Source: Colias croceus
Taxonomy: Eukaryota > Arthropoda > Insecta > Lepidoptera > Pieridae
Assembly (NCBI RefSeq): GCF_905220415.1
Contig: NC_059564.1
Span: forward strand, 1,686,501 to 1,750,500
Direction of reading: 5' to 3'
DNA length: 64,000 nucleotides
The position numbers were made by a program, and so were the translations under genes. The notes under the pieces were generated by a model. The model worked only from the letters and a program-made list of their open reading frames with translations. It searched no databases and had not been told where the DNA came from. How positions within the stretch are numbered: the stretch's first letter is position 1; every line of letters starts with the position of its first letter. Of this stretch, positions 22,351 to 35,870 are shown piece after piece.

Positions 22351-25300
22351 ATGGGTCTCATAATATCACGATTCCGAGTAAGTGTTTCAAATAACGTATT
22401 ATATTAACAGTATGAACTAGGTATGTATTGTAACGTAGCCAAAAACTATTTCGATATTCGAGTACATTTGGCGCGAATTCAAACTCAATGCTTGACCTAT
22501 TAGATGATATGATAATCCAAAAACAGTTATCAGGTACCAAAATAAATTTTTATTATCATAAGTTTTATTTATAGTTCAAAATGTCGTTAGTAACGTACAC
22601 ACGTATTATCAAAATATACTCTACATACCTACCTACTGTATGTTTTCCTTATTGCATGTTTACTTTAGTTTTTAAAACAAATAAATGAAGAGCCATAGAA
22701 ATTTTATTGAATTTTCTAAAAGTCTTGATAGTACCTACTACCTACTTGCTTATTCATCATGATTCATCATTGAACAATACTGAGTATTTATCAATAATGA
22801 TTAAAAGTATTATTTTTATTAAATTCAAAACAAATAGATGTTTTATCTTTCTTTTCTCTTGAATGAAAATTATTGAAGAAAAAAAAACACACAAGTAGTT
22901 TCATTATATTCTATAAATATTATTCAGTATTCCCCTAATTATATTTTTTATTTCTTACTTATGCAAATTATTAAAAAAAATGATATTTTAATTCTCCTAA
23001 TTATTTTTGTGTTGTTTACGCAAATTATTATAAAAAATTATATAATGCATTCATTGCATACAAGATTGTGCAATTAGTTATTGAAGTCATTTTTTGATTA
23101 ACAATTAACATCCTGACATAAAACCATAGATAGTAATAATAGTTTCCTTATTAGGCATTTCTGTAGCAATACTTTTTATATTTGCATATATTGCATATTT
23201 GCATTTGCATTACTTTTTTATACTGTGTATATTTACTAATAATAATTAACATATATTTGAAATAAATTATACATTTACATGAGTTATTAGTATAGACAAT
23301 GTTTTAGCAACTAACATTTGAACTGAATTTCTATGAAAACAAACTGTTTTTATCTTATACAATACTAGCAGTTCTTCCCACATTGCTCTACTCCTATTGG
23401 TCTTAGTGTGATGATATATAGCCTATAGCCTTCCATGATAAATGGACTAACAGTGAAAGAATATATCAAATCATACTCATAGTTCCTGTGAAAAGCGCAT
23501 TTAAGCATACAAACTCTTCAGCTTTATAATATTAGTATAGATTAAAATATTATACAAATATATCACATTAAAGGGACTGACCCTTTCTTAAGCGACTAGC
23601 TGCGCTTTGTGGTCTCACCCGCATGGTTCGGCCCCTGTTGGTCTTAGCGTAAAGATATATAGGCTATAGCCTGCCTCGATAAATGGGCTATCTAACACTG
23701 AAAGAATTTTTCAAATCAGTAGTTCCTGAGATTAACACATTCGAACAAACAAACTCTTCAGTTTTATTATATTAGTATAGACAATAAAAAACAGGTTCAC
23801 AAGTCAAATCAGGTAAATAAATATTAAACAGTCAAGATAGAATTATTATAACACTGTTAAGGGTGAAAAAGATATCTAGATATCAAATAAATTATTACAT
23901 GAATTACAATATATGACTCATAATATTGTCTTTTTGTAATCTTATCACACATTGATTTATTTAAATATGTACATATTGCAATTCTTAATGTTAATTGCAT
24001 TTGCTATGATTTTAATCTATTTTTATATTTATTTTGTTTAATTCATGTCTGGTATTTAAAACTAGTTGAACAAGAATGAACTGGATCAAACTACATTGAG
24101 AGTATCTTTAAATGAAATATCGGTCATAACTAATCTTATCTAAAATCAATAGTTTGGTACATGTGAATAACAATTTCATAATGTTGTAATACATTTTTAT
24201 GCATCTTTTTTAACAAAGTTATTGTGACTTTTTTTTTATATTTATAGTTATTACTTATTATAGAAGGAATAAATTTGATTTCTTTTGCTAACAAGTAATA
24301 ACTGCGTTAAAAACAACCGACTTCAAACTTGCACTTGCAACATTTACAAATACAGACAAAAATGCTCATAAAATAAAAACTACTGGGCCTAAAGAATCAC
24401 GTAAATCGGTTCAGAAACCACATAAAAAAAAAACCATACCGGCCGAATTGATAACCTCCTCCTTTTTTTGAAGTCGGTTAAAGAATTTCATAGAATGTTA
24501 TGATAGCTCAAGGCCTTTTTAAAACAACCTTAAATAATAAGGTAAATTCAAGATATGTGGAACGAACTTGACTAAGTGGATTGAAAAACTGCTTGACATT
24601 TGCATTAAAAATTATTGTTTATGGTTAGCTCCAAATTCTACTACATCTATACTAAAATATTTAATATTATAAAGCTGTATAGTTTGTTTATTTGTTTGAA
24701 TGTGCTAATCACAGGAACTACTGGTCCGACAAATAAAGCGATAGCCCATTTATCGGGAAAGGCTATAGGCTATATATATTATCACGCTAAGAGCAACAGG
24801 AACCGAGCACTGCGGGTAAAACCGTGGGGTACAGCTAGTTATTTATAAATAGAACAGTTATCTTAAAGATCATCATACGATTTATTTTTCAAGTTGTGTA
24901 GTCTTTGTTACCTCAACAATATATACACAAGAGGTCATCGAGGAACCTACTGTATTTCAGAATATATTTGTATATAATTAAATGTATATAGAGGACTGAA
25001 TTCTTGAATAATGAACAATATATAAACAGATTGAAGTATATAGTTGAATCATATTGTATTGTTTCTTATACAATTGATGTTGTTGGATATGTAACTTCAG
25101 TATTTGTTTTATTTATATTATGTTTATATGCAATATGTTAATGTTTTTGAAACAAGATGAAAATATTTTTCTATTTTAATATGGTATTTAATTTTGTTTG
25201 CTGCATAGTTTATGAATAAAAAACTGAATACATTTTATTTATTACTAGCTGTTGCGTGCGGTTTCACCCGCGTGGCTCCGCTCCTGTTGGTCTTAGCGTG

Positions 25301-28300
25301 ATGATAAGCCTATAGCCTTCCTCGATTAATGGGCTATCTAACACCGAAAGAATTTTTGAAATCGGACCAGTAGTTCCCGAGATTAGCGCGTTCAAACAAA
25401 CAAACTCTTCAGCTTTATAATATTAAGTTTAGATTTGTTTTATAGCGAAAAGTATTTAAAACATCAAGCTTTAAATGTAAAATGAAATTTTAGTTCTTGA
25501 ACTGAGTTTCAAAATAATAAAAACTGCAAGATCATGTTAATATTTATTTGATTGAAATAAAAAGAGCGTGTGTGCCGAGCACACGTGTCAGAAGTGAAAC
25601 TTCTTTGGCAAGATTCAAAGATACTGAAATCGTCGCCTTACTTCAGGACGTGACGGTCTTGCTATGACGCGACCTTGAAATTTTACTCTCAACGCGTGTA
25701 AAGAAGTTTGAATGAAAATAAAAAATGCATTACAGTTTTTGAAACTGGTAAAAATTGGTAGTTAAACTACTTCGTCTTTGTGTCAAAAACTTTCATAATT
25801 AATCAATTTGAATTGAATGGTATGTAGGCGGTATTATTGAGTTGTCTTTCGTCCGTGATTTCGTCTACATTTTTTTTACTTATACTAGAAAAGATGTCTT
25901 ATTTATTTATATATATACTATCGATATGGGCTAGGAATAAATGTTTAAATACATAATATATAATATTGTGTGTAGCAATTTGCTTCTACAGTTTTACGCG
26001 CAGATGAAAAGAAAGAGAAATTGTGAAAATTAAATAATATTATAATATATTATATACAGTAGTTAAGTACATAGAAGTTTTTTCGTATACCTATCGCTCG
26101 ATATTCGTTGTATAGTATCTTTTGGATCAAATAAATGTAATGAGTAATAAACTTGAAAGCATTTTGAACATTGACCGCTATATTTGAAATACATCGTATT
26201 TTTAATAAAATAGTCGTTATTGCGTCAATAATATAATATATACGCCAGCTTGACTGTAATATCTCGATAAAATTGAATTGATGAGCAATCCAACTATCCT
26301 ATCCTACTCCTACTAATCATCACTACATAGTAGGTAACTAGGTATATAAACAAAGTCGCTTTCTCTGTCCCTATGTCCCTTTGTATGCTTAAATCTTTAA
26401 AACTACTGGTTTAAATAATAAAATTGGTTGGTAAGCAATAAATTATTTGAATTTGAACTACGCAACGGATTTTGATGCGGTTTTTTTTTAATAGATAGAG
26501 TGATTCAACAGGAAGGTTGTTATAACTAGCTTACCGGCCGCGGCTTCGCCCGCTTTCTCTAAAACGATTTGAGATTTAAACTATCCTATCTCTCAAGTTG
26601 GATCGAACTGCACATGGTGTGCGAATTTTAATATAATCGGTTAAGTGGTTTAGGAGTCCATTGAGGACAAACATTGTGACACGAGATTTATTAGGTTTTA
26701 GACAAAGCTGGCAAAGCCGCGGGTGGTAAGCTAGTAATAATTATTATAAATGGGAAAGTTTGTGAGGATGTGTATGTGTGTGGTTACTCTTTCACGCAAA
26801 TACTACTGAACCGATTGCAATAAAATTTATCACACATAATATAGAGGGTAACTTGGATTAACACATAGGATAGGTTTTATCCCGGAAAACCCACGAGAAC
26901 GGGAACTATGCGGGTTGTTCTTTGAAAAGGCGGGCGAAGCCGCGGGCGGAAATCTAGTATTACATAAGTATTAGAAAGTAAAATTATGATTGATTGGCAT
27001 ATCGATGTTGAACTGCAATGGTAACTGAGACATTGAAAGTAAACGGAAATTTAAAACTTTTAAAAATGATGATACGAAGAATATATTTTATCTGTATGTC
27101 ATTTTTTTAAATGATTTAGAATTATTTTAGATCTATATTTTCATTCATCGAGCTAGAGTGTCAAATTTTATATTTGACTAGTTGCGCCTCGCGGTTTCAC
27201 CCACGTGGCTCCGCGAATTTTTCAAATCGTACCAGTTGTTCTTGAGATTAGCGCGTTCAAACAAACAGAATCTTCGGCTTATAATATTATGTATAGATTT
27301 AGATACGACTCTTAACTACCTCTATTCTGGAAAAAATAATAATTTATTAAGTTTATATGGAATAGCAGGAGATTTACCGGACAAAACTTCTACGTGAATT
27401 AACTGTAATTAAAACATACAAATTACTCGTTTGTACTACATACTATGTTGATGAATGACGTCACTATTAAGTAACATCGACTTACAATAGCCAGTAAGTT
27501 ATATTTATTTCAATACTTGAAGATAACGCCTTTAGGCGTTCGTTACGGTCTAGCCATTTTCGACTTTCATTTGCGAATGACCTAGATTTTTGAAGTACAC
27601 TGTTTCAGTGTTTGAAATTTATAACACGTTTGAGCATTCTCCTCTCACAAATATTATAGCTAATATTAAAAGCTGAAGAGTTTGTTTGTTTGAACGATCT
27701 AATCTCGGAAATTACTGGAACGATTTAATAATTTATAATACACTTGTTGACATAATTCGACTTAAAGAAGTATCAGTTAAAAACTGTCAAAAAAATATTG
27801 CGATGATGGTTGCGAATGAGAAAGGAAATAGTTATTAAAGAAGTTTTTTTATTTGCTAGTTACTATTTAACTCGAAATTCTTATTGTTTTAAAAATACAA
27901 AGATCTATGTTGGTTCAAAAACTACTTTATAGTTTATTTCATCAACCCGAAGCCAGGCCAATCTTATAGTACCTATAGATACACATAAATCAATTCAAAA
28001 TACAACAAAGCAATTAGGTATGTAACTTGTATTAAATAGAAAATAGATTCTAGATCGTATTATATTATGAATTGTATTATAGTGCATTTACATCAAACGA
28101 GCGAATGCTCATTTTAATTTCTAACTCCACCATGTCAAATTCTTTTAGTGTAAACAGGCGCGGCGTAGAGCATTCTTTCGTTGCTCTTAGTGCATTCGAA
28201 AAGATTCTATGCAATGTTCTAATACTGAACAACACTGAATACAAGTTTTCGTTTACACTAAAAGATCACGAAAAAATGCTCTTGCTCTAGCTCTAGAGCT

Positions 28301-31300
28301 CTATGTTCGTTTGGTGTAAATGCACCGTTACATGAATAATTGTATAATTTCAAGGTTTCTACATTAAGGTGATTAATAAGGTTAATGTGATTAACAAAAA
28401 TGTGCTTAAAATAGAAAATTTATTTATTAGATTTTCTCTATGTTTTTTTTTCTGGTATTAATACGCATTAGTTATTAGTACCCAAACGTATATTTTATGG
28501 CTCAAATTGCTGTATTCAATGTGTGATGTTGTGATCTTTTAAAATCAACATTAACTTTTTTTTAAATACTAAAGCGAAATGCAGTGAAAGCTGGCTATTA
28601 AAATTTGTTAAATATTGCTATGTGAATGGTATAAGCAATATAATTTATTTTTCGGTTACATATGGGTGTTTATTATTTATTGTATATTTTATCTATTTTT
28701 GTTTTGTGATAATTCGGAACTAATATCGGGCACTTTAGCAAAACATGTCCTTGTATAGAATGATAAGGAAATTTAACGATATCTCTCGAGCTAAATTCCA
28801 AAATATTTTCGCTACAGAACAAACCAAATAATTAGCAACCATAGAAAAACATGAGGACTTTTTTTTCAAAATAGGTAAAAGTAAATTTGAGTTTATTTTA
28901 TCAGCAATTCTTCCCAATATTCTTCTTTCTTTTTAATCCTATAAAGTTCCCGATCCAAACTGATAGCGACCGTTCATACTGTAACTAGTTAGTAGTAGTA
29001 TAGATCACAGAACATATTATGGATGGTCTCTATTGATATTTACAATACGCTAATCACGAGTTTTAAATGTAATAAATGGCGAACTTAATGGCGTTTCGGA
29101 AGTTAGGTGCAGTTGCGAGTGCGGGTGCGCACTGGTCCCTTAACGTCCCGCTAAAGTCTAAAATTGTTTTTTGCGCATCGTACGATGTTCCGAGCCGCCA
29201 TTAAGTTTGAATCGTACTATCTGTGATAATAAACTTTTTATGTTTATAGAATGTACCTATATATGTTTATCTGTGTTTAAAAAGCACCCAATCCTCCCTT
29301 TCAGCGCAAGAAAACGACAAAGGAGATACTCGAAGAACTAGAAACTAAAATAAAGAGCATAGAGAAAGATGGAGAGTACAAAGAGCAGACGCACAAGCGT
29401 GTGATCGGCATGATAATGGTGAACTCTGTGGGGCTGTACGTGCTGTTCGCACTGCTATACTACTTCATGTACGTGGGCAAGAGCCAGTACTGGGTGCACT
29501 CGGTGATGTACGCGTCGCCGCTGCTCGTGCTGCCCGTGCTGTGAGTATAGCAGATATATTTTATATAGGAGTAGTTCTTGTACGCTATTGGTTAGAGTAG
29601 ATATGCGTAGTTAGGTTAGGTTAGGTAGGTTAGGACACATAGACAGGTGGCTCGCTTAGCGTCTATAGACGTTGTTGCTGATGATATAAAAGTAGGGGAA
29701 TATACAGCTGCCTGTGCTGTTAGTATAGTAGATATAGTAGAAACGATAAAGAGTATAGAGAAAGACGGGGAGTACAAAGAGCAGACGCACAAGCGCGTGA
29801 TCGGCATGATAATGGTGAACTCTGTGGGGCTGTACGTGCTGTTCGCGCTGCTGTACTACTTCATGTACGTGGGCAAGAGCCAGTACTGGGTGCACTCGGT
29901 GATGTACGCGTCGCCGCTGCTCGTGCTGCCCGTGCTGTGAGTATGCTGGATATAGTGGGCGTAGTTCTTGTACGCAAGAAAATATGTAGGTAGTAGATAT
30001 AGTTGTAGGAGTAGTTCTTGTATACAAGCATTTATGCTGCGGCCGCACAGATACTGTAGCTAAGTAAAACAAATACGAATCCCGCCTCTTGATCGATTTT
30101 TTTCTATTATTTCAAAAATTGATATAAAGACATAGGTACCTACCTATTTTGCATTTTTTAATAAGAATTTCCAACAAATGATATAGATAACACTATACAT
30201 ACATCACTTTCATTAAATATATAGTATTCTGTACCTAATAAACGAAATAAAATATCCCACCAAAAACATTTTCATGTAAAATGTTGCCAAGACGAGCCCA
30301 TATGACTCGCACTGTCAAAAAGTTATCAGATCTCATGTAGAGCGAAGCTTCTAACACTACACGCCCTAACTCTACAAGGCCTAACTTCACAAACTCTACA
30401 CCTTAGTCAAAATATGTGGCTTGGCCATTTCGCTACATTCACATCGGCGTAAGGTGAAAAATTAATTCACTGTGCATTACTTTTGTGTTATACAATAGTT
30501 CTTGTAGTAACGAACGGCCAAGCCACATATTTTGACTAAGGTGTAGAGTTTGTGAAGTTAGGCCTTGTAGAGTTAGGGCGTGTAGTGTTAGAAGCTTCGC
30601 TCTACATGAGATCTGATAACTTTTTGACAGTGCGAGTCATATGGGCTCGTCTTGGCAACATTTTACATGAAAATGTTTTTGGTGGGATTTCATTTCTTTT
30701 TGTAAGTTGTTTGTAACAAAATTTTATAAGTATGTCGATTACAGTTTTAATTTTTTTTTAACAAGGAGTACCTATACATATATATATCTAGGGAAACCAA
30801 GTTTTAGATTATTAGATTAGACCTCTAGCGTCATCAAAATTTAATTTAAAATTACAGGTCTCATACAAACTCCCATCCCCTAGTTTAAGGGATTGGGGGA
30901 TGAAAGTTACAAGTTTTATAATTTTTTTGTTGTTTGTGTGCTAATACTAGCTTACATACAAAATTTCAGCTTTCTAGGACATTAGGAAATACCTTAAGAA
31001 TTTTGATGATCATCAGTGAGTCAGTGACGAAATTAGCGTTTTTTAGATATAAATAAAATCTGAAGTATAAAAGCTAATGTAATTAAAACTTAATATGTTC
31101 AATAAGTCCGCTATTGACAATATATCCCGAAAATTTTGTTGATCTAGCATAATCCAAACCCAATTTATGAGGATTCAAAAAAACGTCGAAGCGCTTCGAG
31201 AAAAGGTAGGTAGTGCCCGTGCTTGTTCGCTTGGCTCGTCTTGGCGGGGGCACTACCGTGCCCCCAGATAATTCTACATTTTCTGGCGCAATAAGATCTT

Positions 31301-34300
31301 TTTAACTAAAACATATTCTCACAAATAATCAAGTGTTATTGCACTTCCTTTAAAACCTTGCAGTCTATTTATGGCATTCACTTGAAATTATGATGTCATC
31401 GATTTATCATCGCGCTCAAACAATATCGTACAGTTATAGAGTACTAGCTGTTGCCCGCGGTTTTACTCGCATTGCTCCTCTCCTATTGGTCTTGGCGTGA
31501 TGATATATAATCTTCCTCGATAAATAGGCTATCTCAGACTGAAATCATTTTTCAATCGAACTCAGACCCGTAGTTCCTGAGATAATCGCGTTCAACCAAC
31601 CAAACAGACCAACATACTCTCCAGCTTTATAATATACTAGCGGTCCGCCCCGGCTTCGCCCGTACTAGGCTACATAGGCTACTTTTTATTGGCTACTTAG
31701 GCTATGTTCTTCCTCAGGGTCTAAAGATTGTCTTTGCCAAATTTCATCAAAATCGGTTCAGTAGTTTATGAGCCTATTCATTACAATCAAACAAACAAAC
31801 AAAGTTTTCCTCTTTATAATATTAGTGTAAACTAGCTGTGCGCGTCAGGCTTCCCACGCTTTGTGGAAAACTTAACAAATAATACTAATACCTGCCTGAA
31901 AAAAATGCTTCAAAATCCGTCGCGACGTTTTAAAAATTTAAGCACACATAGGGACGGATAGACAGAGACAGGGACCTTGTTTTATACTACGTAGTGAAGT
32001 ACATATTATAATAGTATAGATTTAAGTATAGATAGGTAGTATTAATAAGTTTGCGCCATTCTTTATTACAGCCTTGTAAGTTGTAGGTGTGATAAAGGCT
32101 ATAGGGTATAATGTTTCTAGACCTAGCCGGGGATCCAGTTACAAATTCTATTTATACGTGGGCCACACTGAAAGTTTTGCGTAACTAATAAACAAAACAA
32201 TTTATTTGTCCAATATTATATTTACTACTTTTTAAAGTATTCTCCGTTACATTTAAAACACTTTTTCATCCGTTCAAAACATTTCTGGAAACATGAGGAC
32301 CATTGGTCTGAGGGTATGTTTTCTGCGTGCTGTTTGAAAGCAACCACGGCCTCTTCTGGTCTCGTAAATGTCGAACCACTCATTGAATCATAGATTTTTG
32401 GGAAAAGGAAGAAATCGCAAGGTTCTAGGTTAGGACTGCGTGCGGCATGAGTCATGTGCTCTATGTTTTCAGTAGCCAAAAATGACTTTGTTTTGTTCGC
32501 GGTGTGCGCCGAAGCACTGTCATGGTGCAACAAGATGCGACTTCTAGGTCGCTTTTCTCTTATTTTTTCTAAGACATTGGGCAAAAAATAGTGGTGTACC
32601 ACTCGGCATTAACAGTCTTTTGTTACTCAAGTGGGATAGTGCAGACAGGATTCGTCTAAGAGAAAAATAATGCAATCATTTGTTTGCCAACCCTTCTCGC
32701 CTGCCTCAATTTGGTTGGTTTGCTGTCACTTTCAAACACCCACAAAGAATATTGGTGTTTTCTTTCTGGAATATAACCATATATACATATTTCATGTCCT
32801 GTCACGATATTATACACGGCATTAGAATGTCCGTAATTGTACTTTAATTGCATTTCTTAACACCAATCTACTCGATGTCGTTTTTGTTCTGGAGTGAGTT
32901 TGGGAGCAATTCACCGGCAACCAAGCTTCCTAACTTTGAAATGTTCATGTAAAATTTTCTGAATTTGTCTCATACCAATCCCCAGATGTCCTCGAATCTC
33001 CTAATAAGTGATATGGCAATTTTCTTAAATTAGTCGTCTGATGGTAGCCATATTTTCCTCCGTGATCGCAGTTGAGGGTCGACCTTCACGACTTTCATCA
33101 TTAAGAGAAACACGGCCGCGATGAAATTCAGCATATCAATGCCTTACAGTGCTCAAATAAGGTGCTTCCCTCCCAAAAGTATTTTGAAGGCGTGCAGTGC
33201 AAGCTTTCGGAGAAAACGAACTTTTAAAATCATCAAAAATCATCGCCCTAAAATTGTTTCGTGTTAGTTCCGTTTTTGCTACGGACAACGGACTTCAACT
33301 TGAGATAAAAAAAAATTGACACGAGCTTCCAGCCAAATTTTTTTTTCCTCAACTTATGAGACTTCATAGGTTAAAAAAATATAACATTCAAAATTCAAAC
33401 ATTTATGGGTGGCTAGAAACGCAAAACTTTTAGTGTGCACTAGGTAGATTTACGCACGTTGACCCAACGACTATGGGTACTGTATTGGTACTAAAGTTTT
33501 AAAATAGGTTATGTGTTATAGGATAACTTAAGATGTAAAATGTTTGGAGAAGCAACTAAAAACGACTTCTGACTATAATCCTATATTGTGTAGGTATATC
33601 TATATGTAACAAGCAAAGAGGTGATCGATATTTCTTAAGTGGAGTCGCAGTAGTCTTCTATAGTGGGATAAATATGAGTTGATGATGTTGATTAAGACGT
33701 TTTTCGTTGATATACTTACACGTTCATGATGATTGTGATACATGAATAATATTTGGGGAATAAATAGCATATTCAATTATAAAGATAATTTCATACAGAA
33801 GTAAGAATAGTAAATCGTTATCAAGCTGTGATGCGTTATTTCTGACTCATTACGTTGAAGATTACGTATGAAAAAGATGACGGCATACGAGACAGATGCG
33901 TTTGTTTATATATACAACTAGATTTGAGCCCGCGACTTCGCCCGCGTTTTCAAAGGAAAAACCGCATAGTTCCCGTCCCCGTGGGATTTCCGGGATAAAA
34001 CCTATCCTATGTGATAATCCAAGCCGCCCTCTATATGTGTGCTGAATTTTATCGTAATCGGTTCAGTAGAATTTGCGTGAAAGAGTAACAAACACACACA
34101 CACACACACACACACATTCTCACAAACTTTCCCATTTATAATATTCGAAGGATTCATATTGTGTAATGTATTGATAGTAATCTTAACATAAAGTCTAGAA
34201 AATAAAAAGAAATAGAAAATTATCTTCTTAATCTGTGAAATTATATGTCCTTTGTAGGATGCTATATAAGCGAGACTTTAGAATGACGAAATAGAAATAA

Positions 34301-35833
34301 TAATCAGGACATTTTTGTCCTGAATGAATAAATGTTTATGATCGAATATAATATGTCTATAAACATACTAAATTATATATGTATATATATACTTATTGGA
34401 ACGCACATAATGATAAGGGTGATAGCCATTTCATTAAATGCCTATGCTCTATTAAATGGTGCCAATTAATTAACCTCCTGAATGACACGTAGGTAGTAGT
34501 TCAATTAAACGACTAGATTCTATTTCGATTAATATTTAACTACTTGCCTAGGCAAATTATTGAAGCTAAGATCAACTTGCCACATGCCTATTTAGAAAAT
34601 GTCACCATATATTATTAGATCCATACAATAACACATAAATTTTAATTTTCCAGGGTTATATTTCTACGGTCGGCTATATCGTCGTACTACACGTGGACTT
34701 TGAACAAGAACAGAGTAAAGCTGACGAAAATGAGAGACGAGAAGAAGAAAATATTAGAGGAGGTTATGAATACGGAGACTTATAAGGTGACGTATTAAAA
34801 TAAAAAAAGACGTGTGGCACTCGGCAAATTTCTATCCTTTAACCACTCAATAAGGTCGAAAATCCATTGCAAGAAAAACCCTCTGAATGTTATTTTACAC
34901 CATTTCATTATACATTGCTGGTCGCATTCAAATCTCTACCCTATGACGACACAATACGGTTATAATTAATGAAAAACATGTCATGAAAAGTCCTGTTTTG
35001 CTTACGTCACTGTTTCAATGTACATTCCAGATCGGATTCAAATCTCTGTCTTATATCCGGGCAATAAGGTCTTATCTTAGTATCAATTGTATACTAATCG
35101 TCTCAATGTTTGTTTACACCATTTCACTATACATTAGGCGAATTCTCTACCTTATTACCAGACAATAAGGTCCAATATCCATTGAAAAATCCTCTTAATA
35201 TTCGTTAAAACCCTTTCGATATACATTGCAGGTCGCAAAGGAAATACTAGACAAGTATGGCACACCGGAGGAGCAATCGAAAGCGTTGAAACCGTTCACT
35301 CCAACTGTAACTCAGAGCACACCACAGGGTAATTAATTAGTAAACTAGCGGTCCGCCCCGGCTTCGCCCGTGGTACATGTTTACGTTTTTTCTACATAAG
35401 ATCCATCCTCGTACTTCAAGAAATATAATAAAAAAAGAATTATCGAAATCGGTTCAGCCGTTCTCGAGTTATGCGCTTACCAACACATTTTGCGATTCAT
35501 TTTTATATTATACTAGCTTCCGCCCGCGACTCCGTCCGCGCGGATGTCGGTCTTCGCGTGGATGGTTTATTTCTTCATTTTGAGTAACTCTGACAATGAC
35601 ATCTTATAAATATCTATTGGACCCAAATACGGTTAGGCCTATAATAATACGCAACGTGTGTTCGCGGTTCTACAGAACAACGTCTATGGATAAAACTGAA
35701 AAATTAAGATTATTTTTTTCTACGTATTTTTCCAGGATAAAAAGTATCCTATTTTACGCCCAGGATAATAAGTTATAATTATACCAAGTTTCATCGAAAT
35801 CGAACCGTTAGTTTTCACGTGATGCCTTCACAT

Positions 35834-35870
<37 letters not shown>

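Noticed and set aside
29656..30072. 138-codon minus-strand frame over the duplicated exon
   Set aside because: Antisense of the conserved exon copy.
34983..35168. 61-codon frame in Lunapark intron 3
   Set aside because: It runs through the degenerate acceptor repeats and has no protein-like features.
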